A stretch of DNA of 18,370 nucleotides from contig JALTCQ010000127.1 of assembly GCA_027074515.1 (NCBI GenBank), forward strand, positions 1 through 18,370, written 5' to 3'. The stretch comes from Microcaldota archaeon (lineage in GTDB: Archaea; Iainarchaeota; Iainarchaeia; JAADDC01). Under the pieces are notes generated by a model. It saw only the letters and a list, made by a program, of their open reading frames with translations. It was not told the origin of the DNA and did no database searches. Positions 7,753 to 14,221 of this stretch are shown here, piece after piece (position 1 is the stretch's first letter; each line of letters begins with the position of its first letter). A program made the position numbers and the translations under genes.

Positions 7753-8201
7753 GGAACCACCACCGTACCGCTAACGTAACTTCCATACTCCGTATCAACC
7801 TTTACATCGTGAGAACCAGAGGGGTAGCCCTTGTGAACGTTAACATCAAGCACCTCGCCGGGAATGAGGGTGTAGTCCGTGTTCTCATCCGTACAAGTGA
7901 CAAGGGCGGAGTTGCAGGGTCCAACAAGAATATTATCAACGTAAACATTCATTTTATTCACGTCGAGGTTCGTCTTACCCACGTTCTTCACGTAGAACCA
8001 GAGGTTGTTTGCATCGCCGCTGCCCGTTACGAAACTGAGTATAGAAAGCGTTTGGAGTGTGGATGTGCGCGTCTTGATCTGCATTGCGTTCTGGTACTGC
8101 TTGAGCATGTAACCCATGGCGGAAACGGCAACGGACACGGCGAGGACTGCACCGATGAACAGAATGAGCGTCGTCATGGTGTTCGTGTATCCGCGCCGCA
8201 T
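7749..8201 (-). CDS. ArlG-like (archaellum stator-type) protein
   Basis: A 150-aa protein with a membrane helix at about residues 9-31 (MTTLILFIGAVLAVSVAVSA), a helical stretch, then a beta-domain with LWFYVKNVGKTNLDVNKMNV and VYVDN. These are hallmarks of ArlG (FlaG), the periplasmic stator protein of the archaellum. C96 and C103 (GPCNSALVTC) sit in a loop before TLIPGE and have an equivalent in the LamG protein upstream. ATG 8201 is chosen because a TATA-like box is centred 26 nt upstream and because longer versions would overlap the LamG gene; ATG 8210 is possible. The N-terminus MRRGYTN could be a class III signal cut after Gly4. It is second in the LamG locus, with a 31-base gap carrying its own promoter, and is coupled to the downstream ArlF-like gene. 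Confidence 0.75.
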   Translation of the reverse strand: MRRGYTNTMTTLILFIGAVLAVSVAVSAMGYMLKQYQNAMQIKTRTSTLQTLSILSFVTGSGDANNLWFYVKNVGKTNLDVNKMNVYVDNILVGPCNSALVTCTDENTDYTLIPGEVLDVNVHKGYPSGSHDVKVDTEYGSYVSGTVVVP

Positions 8202-8223
8202 CCATACCATTACGCAGTCCCCC

Positions 8224-8230
8224 TTTATAT
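8224..8230 (-). promoter_or_regulatory. TATA-like box of ArlG-like gene
   Basis: ATATAAA (minus strand) lies in the 31-base gap after the LamG stop. Its centre is 26 nt before ATG 8201, suggesting a second, leaderless transcript for the two stator-like genes. Confidence 0.6.
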
Positions 8231-8232
8231 CA

Positions 8233-10731
8233 TCAACCCACGTGGAGCACGCGGGGGTTGGATGGGCTGAACTCTTCACCCGTGCTCGCGTCGTGGGTGT
8301 AGTCGTTCAGATCGCTCAGATCCTTTGCCCAGCCATAATACTCGTAGGTCCCAGAGGAGAGGGCGGGCGTGTTGAAGTCCAGGTAAGTCTTGCCTGAATC
8401 AGACCAGACACCGGCGTGGGAGTCGTACCAAATCTCATCGGCTGAGCGAGCGTAAGAATATATCGAAACGTCATCTACAAGGCCGTGGAACATCCAGTCA
8501 GACCAGAGGGTGCCAATCACCACGGGAAACGTGCTGGAATCTATCTGGCCGGAACAAGAGGTGGTGGAATCCAACTTGCCGTCCACGTAGATCTTAACGG
8601 TGCCAGATGCGGAGTCGTAGGTCGCAGCAACGTGGTGCCAGGTGTTGTCATCCACTGCCGTGTTGCTATACGCCCAGCAAGCCCAGTTTCCGCCAGAGTG
8701 ATAGTTGAAGTAGATCTTGCCGGAAGACGTCCCGAGAAGATACGCGTTATCCTTGCCCACGAAGATCTGATCGCCAGAGTATGGCGTTTTTATCCACGCC
8801 TCTATCGTTATCCCTGTGGACGGGTTGAGAGAAGAGGAATCTGGGATCGTGACGTTTCCATCCGCCCAGAAGGAGAGGGCGCCGCCGTAACGACCGGAGG
8901 AAACGAAGTGTGCAAGGTTGTACTCCGCTCCAACGTTGTATTCAACGTCCCCGGGAAGGTAACCAGTGACGTAGGCCACGCCCACGTGGTCTGGCGAGAA
9001 ATACACCTTGCCGTGATAAAGTGCGTTCACATCATCTGCGGAAAGCGCGCGGGAGAAGTAAATAACCTCGTCCAGATACCCGTTGAACTCATAGCTAGTG
9101 CTGGTGCTGTAAAAACGTCCTATCACGAAGGGGGAGTCCGTGAACTGGACCAGAGCGTTGCCAGTGGCAGAAAGGCTCCCGTTGTAGAACAGCTGGGCCT
9201 CCTCGCTGGATCTATGGTATACGAGAGCGCCGAACTGCCACTGATCGAGGCTAACTGACCCGTCAAAGACGTACTTGTAATCCCCGTGGTTTGATGAGTT
9301 ATTGTCCGATAGCAGCGTGGAGAAACGGCCAGAGTACAGAATGAAGTTCCAACCACCAGTGTTGCTCGAATACACGGAGTACTCCTTCGTAACCATGCCA
9401 ATGTAAGTGCTTGAGAGGTCTTCCGGGCGGAACCACGCCACAACGGAGAAATCTCCGCTTGGATCGAGAATGGACGAATCTGGGACGGATATGTAAGCGT
9501 TGGACGTCCCGTCAAAGAAGGCACCGCCGCCCACGTACCCAGATGCCGCGGAAACTCCAGACTGGACAGAACCGTTCAGCCCGTGTCCGCTGTAGTCCTT
9601 GCCAAGGTCCGACGGGTCGTCGAACAGCCAGGCCCCAATCACGTCGGGTATCACGTCCAGGAACACGTTGTCCGCATTGCTCTCGCTCGTGGCGCTCGGG
9701 TTCCCGTAATACATGCGGATAGTGGTGCCAGAGGCGGGAAGATCCGGTATCAGCACCCAGACGCGGGCAGTATTGGAAGAAGAATCCCAGTAATCTATCC
9801 AGTAATTCAGCTCCGTGGTGCCATCGTAGAAGCGGAGGTCAGAACCATCAGGATTGGCGTGAGAAAAATCAAAATTGTCGGAATTGAGATCAATGGCCAG
9901 CTGAACGTTGTATAGCTCAGTACCAGACGGGTTGGAGACGTTTATATCGCGATAGTATGCCCAGCAGGAGCCGTAGAACGTCCCATTGTTCTCATAGCTG
10001 GAATAATCACGAACTTTCGGCGGTAACGGGCTGGAGCAGTATTCCTCACCGGCAGCAGACACGTTGTTGAAAGCCATGGCCAGAACAAGGCCGGAATCGT
10101 TCAGATCGCGAAGGGAAGTGTCCCCCGTATAGTATGGCTGATAGTTCAGATCCAACCCATTCCAATCGGCGTCCAAGCGCACAACGGACGAAGAATCGGC
10201 GTGAATGCGCACCTCCACGGAATTGCCAGCGCCAACAGATGCGCCGTTGTCGGGGGTGGGGGGATCGTCGAAGAAGAGCCAAGCGTAGGAACAGGAAACG
10301 TCGTAGGACGCAAAGGTGCCAGGACCCACGGAAACGGAAAGGACAGAGGGGCAGCTATTCCAAGACGCGTTCACGTCGAAATACTCGCCAGGCTGGACGT
10401 AACCGTCGTTGGAGGCGTCAGAACAGTTCACATCAGTACCACAGCGCCCGGCAAAAATATGGGACACGTATAGGGTCACGGAATTGAGATCGAATCCAAC
10501 AGAGCCCGTGTTGCGCACGTGAACGCGAAGAACGTGGTGCAATTGATCCCACTGTGCCGAAACAACATCAAGAGAAAGCATTCTCTGTTCTTGGAAAAGC
10601 TGTGCCCGGAACTGCTGAGCCTTCGCCGTCTGGGAGTAGGAACTCAGAAAGACTGAACCGAAGTATGCGCCAACCGCAAACAGGAGAACGAACATGATGA
10701 GGCCCACGACGAGCCCAGCATACCCTCGCAC
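8233..10731 (-). CDS. Large surface protein: ArlG-like anchor with DUF2341 and LamG domains
   Basis: An 832-aa secreted or membrane-anchored protein. Residues 1-3 (MRG) plus a hydrophobic helix (4-29) form a prepilin-like N-terminus. Residues 55-147 form a beta-domain like the ArlG-like neighbour, with LRVHVRNTGSVGFDLNSVTL matching LWFYVKNVGKTNLDVNKMNV and a conserved cysteine pair (C97, C103). An Ig-like start follows (157-200), then the opening strands of a LamG domain (213-256, ending DYSSYENNGTFYG), a DUF2341 domain (258-357), a complete LamG domain (363-572), the rest of the first LamG (607-768) and an Ig-like end (780-832). Many Asn-X-Ser/Thr sites suggest N-glycosylation. LamG (concanavalin-like) domains usually bind glycans or proteins, so adhesion is likely. 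GTG 10731 is 25.5 nt from a TATA-like box shared with gene 10782. Confidence 0.88.
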   Translation of the reverse strand: MRGYAGLVVGLIMFVLLFAVGAYFGSVFLSSYSQTAKAQQFRAQLFQEQRMLSLDVVSAQWDQLHHVLRVHVRNTGSVGFDLNSVTLYVSHIFAGRCGTDVNCSDASNDGYVQPGEYFDVNASWNSCPSVLSVSVGPGTFASYDVSCSYAWLFFDDPPTPDNGASVGAGNSVEVRIHADSSSVVRLDADWNGLDLNYQPYYTGDTSLRDLNDSGLVLAMAFNNVSAAGEEYCSSPLPPKVRDYSSYENNGTFYGSCWAYYRDINVSNPSGTELYNVQLAIDLNSDNFDFSHANPDGSDLRFYDGTTELNYWIDYWDSSSNTARVWVLIPDLPASGTTIRMYYGNPSATSESNADNVFLDVIPDVIGAWLFDDPSDLGKDYSGHGLNGSVQSGVSAASGYVGGGAFFDGTSNAYISVPDSSILDPSGDFSVVAWFRPEDLSSTYIGMVTKEYSVYSSNTGGWNFILYSGRFSTLLSDNNSSNHGDYKYVFDGSVSLDQWQFGALVYHRSSEEAQLFYNGSLSATGNALVQFTDSPFVIGRFYSTSTSYEFNGYLDEVIYFSRALSADDVNALYHGKVYFSPDHVGVAYVTGYLPGDVEYNVGAEYNLAHFVSSGRYGGALSFWADGNVTIPDSSSLNPSTGITIEAWIKTPYSGDQIFVGKDNAYLLGTSSGKIYFNYHSGGNWACWAYSNTAVDDNTWHHVAATYDSASGTVKIYVDGKLDSTTSCSGQIDSSTFPVVIGTLWSDWMFHGLVDDVSIYSYARSADEIWYDSHAGVWSDSGKTYLDFNTPALSSGTYEYYGWAKDLSDLNDYTHDASTGEEFSPSNPRVLHVG

Positions 10732-10752
10732 GAAAGAAGATGGACGAGCGTG

Positions 10753-10760
10753 AATAAAAA
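10753..10760. promoter_or_regulatory. Shared bidirectional TATA-like box, LamG gene / MBL gene
   Basis: AATAAAAA (TTTTTATT on the other strand) is centred at 10756.5, exactly 25.5 nt from GTG 10731 (minus) and 25.5 nt from ATG 10782 (plus). It is the only A/T-rich element in the 50-base gap. Confidence 0.68.
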
Positions 10761-10781
10761 GGTGGAAGACGTTCTGTTACC

Positions 10782-11645
10782 ATGGGCTGGAGGGAAATTG
10801 CGGAGAACGTGTTGGTGCTACGCGGGTCGCCAAACACGGGGCTCATAGCTACGAACGGAATCGCCTTCGTCGTCGATCCAGGCTACGGAGAGGGGCGAGC
10901 GAAGAGCATACACAAAAAGATCGAATCCCTCAGGCTTGCACGACGCTTCGCAATGCTAACCCACGGACACGTGGACCATATAGCCGAATGCAAGGGTTTT
11001 GAGCGCGTCTTCGCCCACCGCTGGTGCGTCGGGCTGGCGGAGAGCGCAACGCTGCGCAACGTATGCGAGTTCGGCGTGAACACGACGAAGGGTTTCACAT
11101 TCATCACCGGTGACTCGGTACCCATAACAGACGAAATTTGGTGGGGCGACGAGATTCTTGGAGTCGAAGCGTTGGATGCCCATGGACACACGCCGGGCCA
11201 CACGGCGTATATGTATGGAAATGTGATCTTCGCCGGCGACGCAGTTTTCGGGGATAAACTGTTAAATAAGGTAAAGATTCTCTACCACACGGACGTTCCC
11301 ACGGCGGAAGAGACGCTGAAAAGGCTGAAGGAGCAGATAAAGGGTGATACAATATTCGTTCCCGGTCACGGGCCCATCGTAGAGGGGAAAAGAGCAAGGG
11401 AGCTCATAGAAAAGAACGTAGAGGCGATTGAGCAGGTAAAGAAAGACCTGTGGGAAATTATAAAGGATGGGGGAACGTTGGAAGAAATAACGGTGCGATT
11501 AATGGAGTTTTACGGGCTGAAAATAGAGCCAGAGTTCGTTCTGCTGGATATGGTCCCCATACGTTCAATACTCTCTAAGTGGCTGGAAGAAGGGAAAGTA
11601 AAAGTAGAAGCAACGGAGATGGGGATCCTGTGGTCAGCCAAGTAG
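10782..11645 (+). CDS. Metallo-beta-lactamase-fold hydrolase
   Basis: A 287-aa cytoplasmic enzyme of the MBL-fold superfamily. The two-metal site is complete: HGHVDH (61-66), H140 in HGHTPGH, D153 in AGDAVFG and H196 in VPGHGP. The C-terminal 80 residues (from about 210) form a helical region with EEITVRLMEFYG and SILSKWLEEGKV, resembling the small winged-helix tail of LACTB2-like and archaeal glyoxalase-II-like hydrolases. The substrate cannot be told from sequence; a thioester, phosphoester or nucleic acid are all possible for this fold. ATG 10782 lies 25.5 nt from the TATA-like box shared with the LamG gene, indicating a leaderless message. Its end overlaps the end of the geranylgeranyl reductase gene by 12 bases on the opposite strand. 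I see no functional link with the LamG protein other than the shared promoter. Confidence 0.9.
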   Translation: MGWREIAENVLVLRGSPNTGLIATNGIAFVVDPGYGEGRAKSIHKKIESLRLARRFAMLTHGHVDHIAECKGFERVFAHRWCVGLAESATLRNVCEFGVNTTKGFTFITGDSVPITDEIWWGDEILGVEALDAHGHTPGHTAYMYGNVIFAGDAVFGDKLLNKVKILYHTDVPTAEETLKRLKEQIKGDTIFVPGHGPIVEGKRARELIEKNVEAIEQVKKDLWEIIKDGGTLEEITVRLMEFYGLKIEPEFVLLDMVPIRSILSKWLEEGKVKVEATEMGILWSAK

Positions 11646-12860
11646 CCCCTTCACCGCGTCGCCGATGAGCTCCCTGAACTTCAGGGCGAGCTTAGGCCGT
11701 TCCTTCAGCGCACGCATGGCTATGGATTTGATTCTGTCCACATCGCCACGGGCAAAGGCAAGTATGTCCTCATCGCTGAGGATCTCTGCAAAGTAGTTGA
11801 AGTCGTCGTCATCAAGTCTTTCAAACGCATAGCGGAGCTTCAGGGCGTTCTCCAGCTCGTGGCCACGGATCTCCCACCAGCGCTTGTTATACTCGTCAAG
11901 CACTGAGTCGCTGAAGTCATTGAGTTCGAAGGCCTTTGCAGCAACCTCGGCAGCGATGCCCGCAGCCTCCATAGCAAGGAACATGCCGCCACCGTGGAGC
12001 GGATGGACCTGATGCGCCGCGTCGCCAATGACTATAAGGCCGTCCTTGGTCATCTTCTCCAAGAATCCGCCCACGGGAATTCCACCGCCGCGGACCTCGA
12101 TGATGGATGCCCTGGAAAAGCCGTACTCCTTGTCGTGCTCTTGGATCCATTTGTCCAGATAGTACTTTGCCGTTTTCTCGTCCCTTGCGTCGATGCCAAT
12201 CCCAACGTTGGCAGTGTCCTCGTCCTTGGGGAAGATCCAGATGTAACCGCGTGGTGCCTCGCTCTTGGAGAAGAAGAGGTGTATGGCATCCGCCTCTTGA
12301 TGGATACCAGTCATAACGTACTCGAAGCCGGAATCCACGTGGTAGGCGGGCTGAAAGGTGTTCAGACCAGCAGCCCTAGCGATCATGGACTCAAAACCGT
12401 CCGCAGCAACGACCAGGGGGGCGTAGAACTCACGCTCCTCGCCGAGGAACTTTGCACGAACACCCGCAACCTTGTTTCCATCCATAATGACGTTGTAGAC
12501 ATCGTGGCGCGCGAGAACCTTTGCACCATTGCGAGTGGCCGCCTTGGCCATCTCCTTCTCCATCATGGTTCTCTCAACGACGTAACCATCGCCGGGAACG
12601 TGAACCCTTTTCCCATTGGGTGCGTAGAGATAAGCCCCGTGGACGAGATGTCCCTTCCACTTCTCAGAGTCGGGAAGACCGGAGTTCACGAGCATTTGAA
12701 CGGCATCTATGCCCAAACCCTCTGCACAGCGCACGGGGGAACCGATCTCCTGCTTCTTGTCCAGAACCACGACCTTAAGGCCCTTCTTGGCAGCCTTCAT
12801 GGCAAAGTAAAGGCCGCCGGGGCCGCCACCAACCACAACAACGTCCCAATCACTCCTCAT
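11634..12860 (-). CDS. Geranylgeranyl reductase (digeranylgeranylglycerophospholipid reductase type)
   Basis: FAD enzyme that saturates the geranylgeranyl chains of archaeal membrane lipids, acting at the cytoplasmic face of the membrane. The 408-aa product starts with an FAD-binding Rossmann motif (GGGPGG, 11-16) with D34 at the end of the second strand (VVVLDKK). It carries PVRCAEG (42-48), characteristic of the family, and GDAAHQVHPLHGGG for FAD binding in the second half. ATG 12860 is preferred because it places the Rossmann strand at the usual distance and follows a GGTGGTG run; ATG 12884 and ATG 12872 are alternatives in the same frame. It overlaps the upstream ferredoxin gene by 11 bases, so the two are an operon. 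In Methanosarcina acetivorans a ferredoxin supports full reduction by this enzyme, which makes the pairing meaningful. Other geranylgeranyl reductase substrates (for example quinone side chains) cannot be excluded. Confidence 0.93.
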   Translation of the reverse strand: MRSDWDVVVVGGGPGGLYFAMKAAKKGLKVVVLDKKQEIGSPVRCAEGLGIDAVQMLVNSGLPDSEKWKGHLVHGAYLYAPNGKRVHVPGDGYVVERTMMEKEMAKAATRNGAKVLARHDVYNVIMDGNKVAGVRAKFLGEEREFYAPLVVAADGFESMIARAAGLNTFQPAYHVDSGFEYVMTGIHQEADAIHLFFSKSEAPRGYIWIFPKDEDTANVGIGIDARDEKTAKYYLDKWIQEHDKEYGFSRASIIEVRGGGIPVGGFLEKMTKDGLIVIGDAAHQVHPLHGGGMFLAMEAAGIAAEVAAKAFELNDFSDSVLDEYNKRWWEIRGHELENALKLRYAFERLDDDDFNYFAEILSDEDILAFARGDVDRIKSIAMRALKERPKLALKFRELIGDAVKGLLG

Positions 12861-13080
12861 GAGCACCACCATTCTTCGCTTCAATTATAACCTTCTGCAG
12901 CTTGAGGGCACCCACGGGACAGCCCTTCACGCAGATTCCACATCCGGTACACTTGTTTACATCGATCTCAATGCCCTTTTCAGTCAACCTCATGGCGCCA
13001 ACTGGACAGACACCCACGCAGAGACCGCATTGAACGCACTTCTCCGAGTTCCAAACAGCAACCAACTTCTCCTGAGCCAT
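12850..13080 (-). CDS. 2[4Fe-4S] ferredoxin
   Basis: A 76-aa electron carrier with two complete cluster motifs of the CX2CX2CX3CP type: C15, C18, C21, C25 followed by P26, and C44, C47, C50, C54 followed by P55. The domain is the bacterial-type duplicated ferredoxin fold, with a short lysine-rich tail. It is encoded directly upstream of, and overlaps by 11 bases, the geranylgeranyl reductase gene, and is therefore its likely electron donor. ATG 13080 lies 25.5 nt from a TATA-like box centred at 13105.5, which also serves the divergent gene at 13132, so the transcript is probably leaderless. Confidence 0.93.
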   Translation of the reverse strand: MAQEKLVAVWNSEKCVQCGLCVGVCPVGAMRLTEKGIEIDVNKCTGCGICVKGCPVGALKLQKVIIEAKNGGAHEE

Positions 13081-13101
13081 GAAGGGAATTGCGTGGAAAA
13101 C

Positions 13102-13109
13102 TTGATAAA
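13102..13109. promoter_or_regulatory. Shared bidirectional TATA-like box, ferredoxin / gene 13132
   Basis: TTTATCAA on the minus strand (TTGATAAA on the plus strand) is centred 25.5 nt from the ferredoxin ATG 13080 and 26.5 nt from GTG 13132. It reads better toward the ferredoxin; the plus-strand use is inferred from spacing. Confidence 0.6.
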
Positions 13110-13131
13110 CCAGAAAGAACGTTATGGAATC

Positions 13132-14145
13132 GTGAGTGCGGAACTACCCAAAAAAGAAAGGAGAGATATGCAGCATCTGGCAAGGTTTGTGGAGCAAGAA
13201 CGGAAAGAAGGGGATTTGGCAGCATATTGGCGAGCCACAAACCTGCTTCCCAATGCTATGCGAAGCGCAGGTGTGGAGAAGAGCGTCAGACGGGCAATGA
13301 TAGAAGACGTGAAGCGAAACTTTTTGGGGCGCGAGGAAGAAGACGTAGAACCATACACAACGAAGGTCTGGAGCGCCCTGGAACGGTCTGGGGTAGGCCC
13401 ACCCTACGCGGACAAGCTGGCAAAAATAGCAGTGGCAAAAACCATGGTGAAGCACGTCGGCGGGAAGGATGCTAAGGCAACGACATCCTTTTTCATAGAA
13501 CAGGCAGCAAAATACACGCCCCTGGTGTACGATATACTTGCAAAAAGAGCCCACAGGGTAATAACCTCCGTGCTTGAGAACCCCACGGCGGCAAAGGCTG
13601 AATACATGCGGCACGAGTTGAAAAGAATCGTCTGGGAGCATGCCAAAATGACAGAAACGGACCCGTTCAGTACGACAGGAATACTCTACTACGAAATGCT
13701 CAAGAGGCCAGCAAGGTTTGCGCAGATGGCAAAAAAAGGCAACGAAGCGGTGGATGAATACGTAAAGCAAAGGAAGAGGAAACTGTACAGAGAGTACAGT
13801 GAAAAAATCATAAAACTGGCGGGGATAATGAACCAGCTGGACTCGGCCCTCTTTACGCTCAGATACGGGCTGCCACACATACCGAAAGGCACGTTCCAGA
13901 CAAGGAGTATGGCGTACGTGAACAGCAAGGAGGAGGCAAGGAAGGTGAAAGAATTCACGAGCATGGCCAACGATATATACCTCATGGCCGTGCGGGACAC
14001 GTTAAGAAGCCACGGGATGAGCATGGGTGACGTTCGGTTCAGATCCAAGGAAGATATCCTAAGGCGGCTGGAGGAGATGAAAGAGGAACTTGAAGAACTC
14101 TTCCCGCATCTCCGAAAGAAATTAAAAAAGAAGGAAACGAGTTGA
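13132..14145 (+). CDS. Uncharacterised alpha-helical charged protein
   Basis: I do not recognise this 337-aa protein. It is soluble, rich in Lys, Arg and Glu, and predicted to be nearly all helical, without a signal peptide or membrane segment. The C-terminus (EDILRRLEEMKEELEELF, then a lysine-rich tail) looks like a short coiled coil followed by a basic end, compatible with nucleic-acid or protein binding but not proof of either. GTG 13132 is chosen because it is 26.5 nt from the TATA-like box shared with ferredoxin; GTG 13093 and TTG 13102 lie too close to that box, and an upstream extension to 12859 would run through the whole ferredoxin gene. In size, composition and divergent-promoter setting it resembles the protein at 3519-4481, but I cannot align the two. 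It lies 76 bases upstream of leuS. Confidence 0.8.
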   Translation: MSAELPKKERRDMQHLARFVEQERKEGDLAAYWRATNLLPNAMRSAGVEKSVRRAMIEDVKRNFLGREEEDVEPYTTKVWSALERSGVGPPYADKLAKIAVAKTMVKHVGGKDAKATTSFFIEQAAKYTPLVYDILAKRAHRVITSVLENPTAAKAEYMRHELKRIVWEHAKMTETDPFSTTGILYYEMLKRPARFAQMAKKGNEAVDEYVKQRKRKLYREYSEKIIKLAGIMNQLDSALFTLRYGLPHIPKGTFQTRSMAYVNSKEEARKVKEFTSMANDIYLMAVRDTLRSHGMSMGDVRFRSKEDILRRLEEMKEELEELFPHLRKKLKKKETS

Positions 14146-14192
14146 TACCGTGGCAGGTGTTTGCCTTCTCCAGGGCTGACGTTTTCTCTCCG

Positions 14193-14218
14193 AATTTTGT
14201 TAGCGTGAGCTGGAGGTG
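14193..14218 (+). promoter_or_regulatory. Weak TATA-like box and Shine-Dalgarno-like run before leuS
   Basis: AATTTTGT (14193-14200) is centred 25.5 nt before GTG 14222, which would make leuS leaderless. GGAGGTG (14212-14218) is also a good Shine-Dalgarno sequence, with 6 nt spacing to TTG 14225. Only one of these is likely to be used; sequence alone does not settle it. Confidence 0.35.
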
Positions 14219-14221
14219 TTC

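Noticed and set aside
8485..9258. 257-codon open frame on the plus strand
   Set aside because: Antisense to the LamG domains. The minus-strand protein has clear domain structure; the plus-strand translation does not.
6983..10731. A complete archaellum (motility) operon
   Set aside because: Only ArlF/ArlG-like domains are present. There is no archaellin, ATPase, membrane platform or prepilin peptidase gene in the window.
11994..12890. 298-codon open frame on the plus strand
   Set aside because: It lies wholly antisense to the geranylgeranyl reductase, whose motifs are complete; its translation shows no domain and it has no promoter-like spacing.
12859..13131. Upstream extension of the orphan gene at 13132
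   Set aside because: It would run antisense through the entire ferredoxin gene, and the TATA-like box at 13102-13109 would lie inside it.
13621..13644. HELKRIVWEH in the orphan at 13132, considered as a metal-binding motif
   Set aside because: The spacing matches neither HExxH nor the inverted HxxEH motif; it is probably an ordinary charged helix.
3519..14145. Direct homology between the two orphan proteins (3519-4481 and 13132-14145)
   Set aside because: By eye they share composition and helical character only; I could not find a shared ordered motif.
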